Positions 33,429 through 39,132 of a stretch of 39,132 nt of DNA are shown here, in pieces. The stretch is from Candidatus Daviesbacteria bacterium (GTDB lineage: Bacteria > Patescibacteriota > Microgenomatia > Daviesbacterales > UBA10151). How positions within the stretch are numbered: the first letter of the stretch is position 1; the number at the start of each line of letters is the position of its first letter. The notes under the pieces were generated by a model that saw only the letters and a program-made list of their open reading frames with translations, was not told the origin of the DNA and made no database searches. The stretch is taken from positions 1 through 39,132 of the forward strand of contig DAIDIY010000012.1 in the NCBI GenBank assembly GCA_027451625.1, read 5' to 3'. The translations under genes were made by a program, and so were the position numbers.

Positions 33429-34748
33429 ATGAAGATCGCAATCGTTGGAACTGGTTATGTAGGTTTAGTTACGGCAGCTGTTTTTGCTTCAAAAGATCAT
33501 CAACTGTATTGTATCGACATAGACCAGAACAAAATTGATAATTTAAAAAAAGGTATAATACCTTTTTTTGAACCAGGTTTAGATGATTTGATTAAAACAA
33601 GCCTACAAGAAGGATCTATTACTTTTACAAACGATTACTCTATCGCTATACCTCAAGCAGATATTGTATTTATCTGTGTTGGAACCCCCAAACAAAGTAA
33701 TGGTAATGCAGATCTATCTTATCTTGAAGCAGCTTTTGCCTCAATCATACAACACATAGAACATTTTACCATTATAGTTATCAAAAGCACAGTCCCTATC
33801 AACTCTCATATAAAAATAATGAAAGACCTACATATTGATACAAAAAAAGTTGAGCTTGCCAGCTGTCCTGAATTTTTAAGAGAAGGAAATGCCTTATCAG
33901 ATGCATTCAATCCAGACCGAATCATAATAGGATCCTCGAGCGATAAAGTTACCAAGACTTTACTTAAACTTTTTGAAGATTTTCAAAGTCCAAAACTTGT
34001 TACTGATATAGTCTCCGCCCAAGTTATAAAGTATGCAGCTAATTCTTTTTTAGCTACAAAGATTTCATACGCCAATATGATTGCCCATCTTTGTGAATCA
34101 ATTAGTGCTAATGGAATAGATGTTCTAAAAGGCATTGGATATGACCCAAGAATCGGTGATAGATTCTTAAAACCAGGAGTGGGATACGGGGGGTCGTGCT
34201 TTCCCAAAGATCTTTCAGCTTTTATATCACTATTTAAAGATTACTCCCAAGATCCATCTCTTCTTCAATCGACTCAACAAATTAACAATTTACAACCGTA
34301 TCTATTTATTAAAAAAGTTTTAAATAAACTTGGTAATCTAGAAAATAAAAATTTAACTCTCTTCGGGTTATCTTTTAAACCTGACACAGATGACATTCGT
34401 GAAGCTCCATCAATCAAAATCATCGAACTTCTTTTAAAATATAAAGCAAATATTAACGCTTATGATCCTGCAGCAAACATAAATATAGAGAAAATTTTCG
34501 GTAAACAGATTCGATTGTTTAATGATCCATACAAAGCAGCAAATAAAAGCGAAGCTTTACTTTTAGTAACTGAATGGCCTGAATTTATCCATTTAGATTT
34601 TTCAAGAATTAAATCATTGATGAAATCAGCAAATATTTTTGATGGGAGAAATGCACTGGAGAATCAAAAATTAAAACTGCAAGAATTAGGTTTTTTCTAT
34701 CAAGGGATAGGAATTAATCAAGAATACAAAGAACTTCTTTTAGTTTGA
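33429..34748 (+). CDS. ugd: UDP-glucose 6-dehydrogenase
   Basis: A 439-residue NAD-dependent enzyme that oxidises UDP-glucose to UDP-glucuronate, a precursor for acidic surface glycans. It shows the N-terminal VGTGYVGLVTA (GxGxxG), the FEPGLDDL segment and CVGTPKQSNGNADLS. IVIKSTVP, CPEFLREGNA, KYAANSFLATKISYAN and the catalytic GGSCFPKD follow, and then the C-terminal domain with GLSFKPDTDDIREAPS. Length is normal. It has its own promoter. Its last 31 bases overlap the end of the convergent rhomboid gene. A related UDP-sugar dehydrogenase such as UDP-ManNAc dehydrogenase is less likely because the motifs fit the Ugd/TuaD group. Confidence 0.93.
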   Translation: MKIAIVGTGYVGLVTAAVFASKDHQLYCIDIDQNKIDNLKKGIIPFFEPGLDDLIKTSLQEGSITFTNDYSIAIPQADIVFICVGTPKQSNGNADLSYLEAAFASIIQHIEHFTIIVIKSTVPINSHIKIMKDLHIDTKKVELASCPEFLREGNALSDAFNPDRIIIGSSSDKVTKTLLKLFEDFQSPKLVTDIVSAQVIKYAANSFLATKISYANMIAHLCESISANGIDVLKGIGYDPRIGDRFLKPGVGYGGSCFPKDLSAFISLFKDYSQDPSLLQSTQQINNLQPYLFIKKVLNKLGNLENKNLTLFGLSFKPDTDDIREAPSIKIIELLLKYKANINAYDPAANINIEKIFGKQIRLFNDPYKAANKSEALLLVTEWPEFIHLDFSRIKSLMKSANIFDGRNALENQKLKLQELGFFYQGIGINQEYKELLLV

Positions 34749-35386
34749 AAGAAGATCCTACTGACTAACCAGCCTAAGCTAAAACCACCAATATGCGCAA
34801 AATAAGCAACTCCCCCGTTATTAAATGACTGATTTGAGATAGCTGCGGCAGATGAAAAAATTTGAATTATAAACCAATAAAACAAGATTAAGGTCGCAGG
34901 AATGTTTACAATTGTGACAAATATAATTATAAATACTAAAGTTTTAATTCGATTATGAGGATAAAGTGCAAAATATGCACCCAAAACACCTGCGATTGCA
35001 CCAGAAGCCCCTAGATTAGGTAGAGTAGAATGAATGATTGTCACATATTGAAGTATTCCTCCAACAAATCCTGACAAAAGGTAAAATATAGGGAAAAAAA
35101 CTAATCCAAATTTACGAGCAACACTATTACCAAATACCCAAAAAAATAACATATTAGAAAAAATATGAATAAACCCCGCATGTAGAAATTGGCTTGTAAT
35201 GAAAGGAAGTAATGTAGCAGGATGAGAAAAACTAATTCTTGAAGGGATCAAAGAATACTTTAGGATAAAAGCATCAGGATTAGGGGAAGTGATCTCCAAA
35301 TAAAACACATAAACATTTATCAGGATAATAGCAATAACCCAAAATGCAGGCGGGCCATGACTATCAACATCTTCTAGAGGAAGCAT
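34718..35386 (-). CDS. Rhomboid family intramembrane serine protease
   Basis: A 222-residue membrane protease with six or seven helices. It has the oxyanion-hole HIFSNMLFFWVFG (His and Asn) at about residues 73-85, the catalytic Ser in LGASGAIAGVLGAYFALYPH near 126-145, and the catalytic His in YFAHIGGFSLGWL near 194-206. The early loop FITSQFLHAGFIHIFSN is characteristic. It cleaves single-pass membrane proteins within the bilayer; substrates are unknown, but several single-pass proteins lie in this window. The ATG is six bases after TAATAT on the minus strand, so a leaderless mRNA is possible. It overlaps the ugd 3' end by 31 bases. Confidence 0.93.
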   Translation of the reverse strand: MLPLEDVDSHGPPAFWVIAIILINVYVFYLEITSPNPDAFILKYSLIPSRISFSHPATLLPFITSQFLHAGFIHIFSNMLFFWVFGNSVARKFGLVFFPIFYLLSGFVGGILQYVTIIHSTLPNLGASGAIAGVLGAYFALYPHNRIKTLVFIIIFVTIVNIPATLILFYWFIIQIFSSAAAISNQSFNNGGVAYFAHIGGFSLGWLVSRIFFQTKRSSLYS

Positions 35387-35392
35387 TTACTT

Positions 35393-35398
35393 ATATTA
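35393..35398 (-). promoter_or_regulatory. Possible leaderless -10 element of the rhomboid gene
   Basis: On the minus strand TAATAT, six bases, ATG. Four of six matches and no clear -35. Its value comes from sharing the spacing of the other sites. Confidence 0.35.
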
Positions 35399-35521
35399 AG
35401 AATTGATAATCAAAAAAAATAATTTAAACGAGTAATAGAAGAGAAAGTAAGAATTTGTTACATAATCCTTACACACTGCTTGATTGTATCCTTTTGATTA
35501 TGTTAATAGTACATACTGTGT

Positions 35522-36265
35522 ATGTATAAAAAATCAAAAAGAAAAACGAAATCTTCCAAATCTTTTCAAAACAGATCCAATTCGGGTTTTAAAAATTTTT
35601 TTACCCATCAAAAAATTATAACTTTATATCAGGCAGGAATTAATAAAACCTTCTTCGGGAATTTTATTCCATATCATATATCAAGAAAGTCATATATATT
35701 TTCTCGTATAGCTCTGGCTCTATTTTTAATATCTATTATAAGTTTCTCTTATATTTCAGCTCCTATTATTTTTGCCCAAATAGAGTTAAATAATTCCTCC
35801 CATTTGAAGTTAGGAAGCCCAACATTCCCAGTCAAACCCAAAATATACCAATTCCAGTTGATTATTCCTAAAATAGGATTAAACGCTCCTGTTATTCCTG
35901 GAGTAGATATAAATTCTGTCCCCGATTATACTGCTGCATTAAAAAAAGGCATCGCCCAAGCTAAAGGATCTTATCTACCCGGAGAAAAAGGACCAGTCTT
36001 TTTGTTCTCTCATTCTACGGATACAGTCGCTGATATCGCAACATATAACGCTAAATTTTATGGACTTAAAAATTTAGTTATAGGTGATCCAGTGGAAATA
36101 GTTTTTAATCACAAAATTTTTCACTATAGAATAACAAAGATGAATATTATTCCTCCGGATAATATCAAAATAATTCAAGATAGTCATCAAAGTTTAATCA
36201 TGCAAACATGCTGGCCTCCAGGTACAGATCTGCAAAGATTAATTGTTTATGCCAATCAGACTTAA
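35522..36265 (+). CDS. Sortase (transpeptidase) with N-terminal membrane anchor
   Basis: A 247-residue protein. It has a very basic cytoplasmic start (KKSKRKTKSSK), one membrane helix at about residues 60-82 and an external sortase barrel (about 105-247). The catalytic triad is visible: His in FLFSHSTD, Cys in LIMQTCWPPGTD and Arg in LQRLIVYA. The CWPPGT after the catalytic Cys is typical of class D/E-like sortases. Sortases cut LPxTG-type signals and join the protein to a cell-wall or lipid-linked nucleophile. The next gene, 101 bases downstream, encodes a protein ending in an LPKTG sorting signal, so it is the obvious substrate. Confidence 0.9.
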   Translation: MYKKSKRKTKSSKSFQNRSNSGFKNFFTHQKIITLYQAGINKTFFGNFIPYHISRKSYIFSRIALALFLISIISFSYISAPIIFAQIELNNSSHLKLGSPTFPVKPKIYQFQLIIPKIGLNAPVIPGVDINSVPDYTAALKKGIAQAKGSYLPGEKGPVFLFSHSTDTVADIATYNAKFYGLKNLVIGDPVEIVFNHKIFHYRITKMNIIPPDNIKIIQDSHQSLIMQTCWPPGTDLQRLIVYANQT

Positions 36266-36366
36266 TTCGTTGCTCTTACATTTCTCTTACATTAACCTAG
36301 CTATTCTCTTTTTTGTTTATATTAGTCTCGCTATAGGGTTGCTCAAGCTCTAGGTTTGGTTGAAAA

Positions 36367-37005
36367 ATGAAAAAAATTCTTTTTTTAGGACTGTTAATTA
36401 CTTTTTTATTAATATCCCCTCAAATAATCTTTGCTCAGTATAACCCTTCCTGTCCATCAGTTTATGGAGCCCAATGCCCAACTGGAAATATCGCTATAAA
36501 CAAAACTATCCAGAATCCTCAAACTGGAGAGTATGTTGATTCCTTATCTGCCAATGGCCCAAATTTTCTACCAGGAGAAAAAGTTCACTTTAAAATTCAA
36601 GTTTCAAACACAGGCAGTAGTGAGATCGATAATATTACTGTTACTGATAAATTTCCGCAATTTCTTAATTTTGTTTCAGGACCGGCCCAATTTGATACAA
36701 ACAATAATTCTTTAAGCTGGAATATTAATAAACTTTCTCCAGGAGATTCATTATATTTTGATATTACAGCCCAAATTGCTAGCAAAAATTTACCAGACGT
36801 AGGAATTTCCTGCATTACTAATTTTGCTCAAGCTCAGCAAGGACAACAGACTTCTCAAGACACAGTACCTTTTTGCTTTCAGACCAAAGTTTTAGGTACA
36901 GCTACTACTCTACCTAAAACAGGTCCAAACTCAACATTAATTATTTTAGGAATAACAATCACATCATTAATCGGAGCATCTTTAATTATAATTAAATTTA
37001 TTTGA
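36367..37005 (+). CDS. DUF11-type surface protein with LPKTG sorting signal
   Basis: A 212-residue secreted protein. It has a signal peptide (residues 1-23, ending IIFAQY), a short Cys-containing segment (NPSCPSVYGAQCPTG) and an Ig-like DUF11-type domain at about 40-165. The domain shows INKTIQNPQTGEY, FKIQVSNTGSSEIDNITVTDKFP and LSPGDSLYFDITAQI. The C-terminus is LPKTG, a hydrophobic helix and a single Lys near the end, which is a complete cell-wall sorting signal at about residues 180-212. It is the likely substrate of the adjacent sortase. Four Cys could form two disulfides. It overlaps the SD region of the next gene, so the two are probably coupled. Confidence 0.9.
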   Translation: MKKILFLGLLITFLLISPQIIFAQYNPSCPSVYGAQCPTGNIAINKTIQNPQTGEYVDSLSANGPNFLPGEKVHFKIQVSNTGSSEIDNITVTDKFPQFLNFVSGPAQFDTNNNSLSWNINKLSPGDSLYFDITAQIASKNLPDVGISCITNFAQAQQGQQTSQDTVPFCFQTKVLGTATTLPKTGPNSTLIILGITITSLIGASLIIIKFI

Positions 37006-37016
37006 GAGGGGGTGAT
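37004..37016 (+). promoter_or_regulatory. Strong ribosome binding site of the Tat lipoprotein gene
   Basis: GAGAGGGGGTGAT, then AAT and ATG at 37020. It fits the anti-SD well and decides the start: the ORF track start at 37002 (TTG) would place the SD inside the gene. Confidence 0.75.
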
Positions 37017-37019
37017 AAT

Positions 37020-38120
37020 ATGCAAGAAAGATCTGTAGATAATGGTTCTATAACGGACCGAAAAATTATAAGTAGACGGCAATTCACTAGTGCATTAGCA
37101 CTATCATTATTAGGACCAACACTTTTGGCAGCTTGCGGGAGTCCATCAACAGAGATACCTAAGCCAACTGTTAAGCCTACTCCTGGATTATTACCTACAC
37201 CAGATAGTCCAGCTACTGTAGTAGCACAACAGACGGAAATAAGTAAGCTACAAGATCAAGTTAATTCGCCTAAAGGACAATTAAAACAGTCTGAACAAGG
37301 AGGACCTGCTCCTACTGATACTGCTGTCTCTGAGGTACCAACAGTTGGACCGACTCAAGTTCCACTTCCTGCACCAACAGCAGTTCAGGCATGCAGTGAG
37401 CTTGTAATTCCAGCCCAAAAAGATCCAGATGGTAGATGGGAACTAGCAAATCCAGATGATATGACTAAAACAAAACCACTTGCTTTACCAGACGGATTTA
37501 CTCCTGATGTGAGTTTATGCTATGCGACTGATATAAAACCGCGTCCGATTAGCTCTGATCTAAGCAGCTATGCTGATTGGGAAAAAGCATTAAACACCAA
37601 ACGTCCAGACGGAGTCCCACTAGCTGGATATAATTATGACTATAACGATTGGTGTTCTGTTCCCGGTTTTTTATGTAATGTCCAAGCAGATTTATTTGGA
37701 TGGTCTACTTTTCAGGGGGAGACTCTAAAAGTACCTAAGATAGGCGAATTAGATGGTAGTGTTAGACGTTCTGTGGTTTTAAACGTTTTGAATTTAGACA
37801 ACACAGTGGAAGCTTGGGATTTAGATGGAGATTGTCCTGTTTACGCCAAAAGAGGGTTTAGAGCAACTGGAAGAATCTTTAATGGACAAAAAAATGTTGA
37901 TTTACTAGAAGAGAACTTAACAGGTCATTGGTTGAGTACTCAATTCTATGGTGAACCATCTAAAAGTTATATCGGTATTACCGGAAATCCTGATAATGCT
38001 CTTAGCACACTCGTTGTTAGTGTCCAAAGGAAACAATGGGGTAATAACCCAGATGGATCAAGAAGAATAGAATTTCAGTTAATACGTGCTGAAATTTTTA
38101 ATCGTCCAAGTCCTAAATAA
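37020..38120 (+). CDS. Tat-signal lipoprotein of unknown function
   Basis: About 366 residues from ATG 37020. The N-terminus has a twin-arginine motif SRRQF near residues 18-22, a hydrophobic stretch and a lipobox LLAAC with the Cys near residue 39, so it should be exported folded by Tat and lipid-anchored. Residues about 42-125 are a Pro/Thr-rich linker with a short coiled-coil-like part (QQTEISKLQDQV). The remaining 240 residues form a domain with paired Cys (SVPGFLCN, WDLDGDCPVY) that I do not recognise. The linker style recalls Chloroflexota lipoproteins, which may mean transfer. It is followed by a strong hairpin and a second Tat gene. Confidence 0.8.
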   Translation: MQERSVDNGSITDRKIISRRQFTSALALSLLGPTLLAACGSPSTEIPKPTVKPTPGLLPTPDSPATVVAQQTEISKLQDQVNSPKGQLKQSEQGGPAPTDTAVSEVPTVGPTQVPLPAPTAVQACSELVIPAQKDPDGRWELANPDDMTKTKPLALPDGFTPDVSLCYATDIKPRPISSDLSSYADWEKALNTKRPDGVPLAGYNYDYNDWCSVPGFLCNVQADLFGWSTFQGETLKVPKIGELDGSVRRSVVLNVLNLDNTVEAWDLDGDCPVYAKRGFRATGRIFNGQKNVDLLEENLTGHWLSTQFYGEPSKSYIGITGNPDNALSTLVVSVQRKQWGNNPDGSRRIEFQLIRAEIFNRPSPK

Positions 38121-38124
38121 TATT

Positions 38125-38160
38125 TAGTAAGAAAGGGATTTTCAGATCCCTTTCTTACTA
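38125..38160 (+). terminator. Perfect 15-bp hairpin between the two Tat genes
   Basis: TAGTAAGAAAGGGAT and ATCCCTTTCTTACTA form a perfect 15-bp stem with a six-base loop, TTTCAG. It begins 4 bases after one stop codon and ends 4 bases before the SD of the next gene. There is no T-run after it, so it may be an mRNA-stabilising or partial-termination structure rather than a full intrinsic terminator. Confidence 0.6.
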
Positions 38161-38164
38161 TGTC

Positions 38165-38175
38165 AAGGAGGTGAT
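38165..38175 (+). promoter_or_regulatory. Perfect Shine-Dalgarno of the second Tat-signal gene
   Basis: AAGGAGGTGAT matches the complement of a usual 16S rRNA 3' end over 11 bases and lies 5 bases before the ATG at 38181. It is exceptional in a window where most genes have no SD. Confidence 0.8.
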
Positions 38176-38180
38176 AATTA

Positions 38181-38765
38181 ATGAATATTGAGAATTTAGA
38201 TCGGAGACGCTTTTTGAAAAAAGCTGCTCAGACTGCTATCGCAGGAGGAGCAGTAATGCTAGAGGCACAACCAGCAGTTGCTAAAAGTACAACTCCATCA
38301 GAGTTAGGGGATCGTATAGGATATTTTCCTCCGACAGCTGAGAGTATTCAATTTATAAATGATAGAATCGTCTTTACTCGGGGTTTATCTAAACAGGAAA
38401 TTTTAATAGTATTTACATCAGATATTGAAATCGCTGGGCAGAATTATTCTATTGATTCTACCAATCATCCTGAGTCAGGACAAGTCCTGGCTGTTGCTGC
38501 AGCAACTCCTCTTCCAGAGTTAAGCTATTCTGTCTCTAGGTTACCGACAACATGGCAAGCAATTGAGTATTCAAAGGCTCAATCATATGCAGAGCTTTTG
38601 CAAGATTTGAAACGCGCTGGTGAAGTACAAATAACTAGATCGCGACAACCTGGCCAGTGTGGTCTACCTAATGGGTGTACAAATACTCGATTAGTTTTAC
38701 TTTCTGCTCATACAGATAATAAAAGGATACTGTTTGAACCTGTCCTAGATCAACAATATACCTGA
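38181..38765 (+). CDS. Tat-exported protein of unknown function
   Basis: A 194-residue protein with a textbook twin-arginine signal. DRRRFLKKAAQTAIAGG near residues 7-23 is followed by a hydrophobic core and a signal peptidase I site after QPAVA (about residue 34). There is no lipobox, so it should be released or otherwise retained. The mature part of about 160 residues has alternating strands (DRIVFTRGLSKQEILIVFTSD) and one Cys pair (CGLPNGCTN). I do not recognise a family. It probably works with the Tat lipoprotein upstream, from which it is separated only by a hairpin. Ends in TGA. Confidence 0.8.
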   Translation: MNIENLDRRRFLKKAAQTAIAGGAVMLEAQPAVAKSTTPSELGDRIGYFPPTAESIQFINDRIVFTRGLSKQEILIVFTSDIEIAGQNYSIDSTNHPESGQVLAVAAATPLPELSYSVSRLPTTWQAIEYSKAQSYAELLQDLKRAGEVQITRSRQPGQCGLPNGCTNTRLVLLSAHTDNKRILFEPVLDQQYT

Positions 38766-38782
38766 TCAGTGAATTGACGCAT

Positions 38783-39132
38783 ATGGATCAAGGCAGGATA
38801 AAAAAAATTTTTAATTCAAAGGCAGCGTTTTTCCCACCGCTGCTTTTGTTTGTTATAACTCTTTTTATCATTATTAGAAATTATTACTCCGGAACATATC
38901 TTTCCGGCTGGGACACACTAAATCCTGAGTTTAACTTTTCTTTAAACCTTACTAGACTGCTGTCTGATGTTTTCAACTCCTCTGAGGGTTTAGGAGCTGT
39001 AACTGCGCATGCACAGATCTCTGACCTTCCTAGAGTAGTCATTCTATATATCCTCTCTTTTATACTTCCAAATAATATTTTACGATTTACCTTTATTTCA
39101 TCTAATTTAATCATAGGGATCTTAGGAGTCTA
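38783..39132 (+). CDS. N-terminus of a large polytopic membrane protein (GT-C-like), partial
   Basis: An open frame of 116 codons from ATG 38783 runs off the window; the ORF track misses it. It starts MDQGRIKKIF, has a first membrane helix (about residues 16-34) and then a loop, LSGWDTLNPEFNFSLNLTR. The loop goes on with SSEGLGAVTAHAQISDLPR before a second helix, VVILYILSFILP. An acidic first loop of the type G-W-D, N-P-E-F-N-F is what I associate with large GT-C or YfhO-like membrane glycosyltransferases in Microgenomates, from memory. The upstream frame is open without a better start (TTG at 38774). It lies 17 bases after the Tat gene and may be cotranscribed. Confidence 0.65.
   Translation, partial: MDQGRIKKIFNSKAAFFPPLLLFVITLFIIIRNYYSGTYLSGWDTLNPEFNFSLNLTRLLSDVFNSSEGLGAVTAHAQISDLPRVVILYILSFILPNNILRFTFISSNLIIGILGV

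Noticed and set aside
38818-38847. Terminator-like hairpin AAAGGCAGCG...CGCTGCTTTT followed by a T-rich stretch
   Set aside because: It lies inside the N-terminal coding part of the partial membrane-protein gene starting at 38783, which reads as a sensible basic start plus first helix. A dual role is possible, but I do not call it a terminator.
38884-39114. 76-residue minus-strand ORF
   Set aside because: Shadow of the partial plus-strand membrane protein; its protein has no domain-like pattern.
1-39132. Mobile element, prophage or integration site
   Set aside because: No transposase, integrase, terminal inverted repeats, tRNA target or flanking direct repeats were seen anywhere in the window.

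Overview
The window looks like a chromosomal segment of a low-GC, monoderm-like bacterium of the Candidate Phyla Radiation (Patescibacteria), most likely a Microgenomates lineage. The evidence is gene content: very dense packing, many GT-C and GT2 glycosyltransferases of the kind common in those genomes, a very short TsaB, a sortase with an LPKTG protein, and no lipopolysaccharide-export or outer-membrane genes. This placement is an inference from family resemblance and was not searched. TGA is used as stop and prfB is intact, so the standard bacterial code applies. I see no rRNA, tRNA, CRISPR array, insertion sequence or integrase, and no gene-free stretch longer than about 170 bases.

Layout. 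(1) 1-850, minus strand: the first 13 codons of a probable GT4 glycosyltransferase and a GT2 glycosyltransferase. (2) 965-2032, plus: an M24 Xaa-Pro peptidase. (3) 2055-16105, minus: a tightly packed ten-gene operon for surface glycan or glycoprotein assembly. It holds three GT2 enzymes, five GT-C membrane glycosyltransferases or fragments, a giant deacetylase-like/GT-C fusion and a Wzx-type flippase. (4) 16134-17315, plus: a PIG-V-like GT-C protein. (5) 17323-22777, minus: tsaB, a CAP-domain protein, a small membrane protein, rfbA, rfbB, a plant-type epimerase/reductase and a GT2-GtrA fusion, which together supply an activated deoxysugar (probably dTDP-L-rhamnose) and a lipid-linked sugar. 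(6) 22833-28606, plus: a secreted phosphoesterase, prfB, a small membrane protein, ftsE, ftsX, a coiled-coil M23 peptidase whose domain looks circularly permuted, and tsaE. (7) 28603-32710: a low-complexity single-pass membrane protein (minus) divergent from secA (plus). (8) 32868-35386: a SpoIIAA-like protein, UDP-glucose 6-dehydrogenase and a rhomboid protease. (9) 35522-38765, plus: a sortase, an LPKTG surface protein and two Tat-signal proteins of unknown function. (10) 38783-end: the N-terminus of a large membrane protein that the ORF track misses because it runs off the window.

How it fits together. Most of the window builds and decorates the cell surface. Nucleotide sugars come from RfbA/RfbB/the epimerase-reductase and Ugd, polyprenyl-phosphate sugars from DPM1-like GT2 enzymes, and transfer outside the membrane is done by GT-C enzymes. 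The flippase exports lipid-linked material, and the sortase and Tat/Sec routes place proteins on the surface. FtsEX with the M23 protein is a cell-separation module, placed near prfB and secA much as in Gram-positive bacteria.

The items I consider most worth a second look are the circularly permuted M23 domain, the RmlC/RmlD replacement resembling plant NRS/ER, the recurring 'extended -10, six bases, start codon' arrangement that predicts leaderless mRNAs, the Tat pair with perfect Shine-Dalgarno sequences in an otherwise SD-poor region, and the 1134-residue two-part membrane enzyme.
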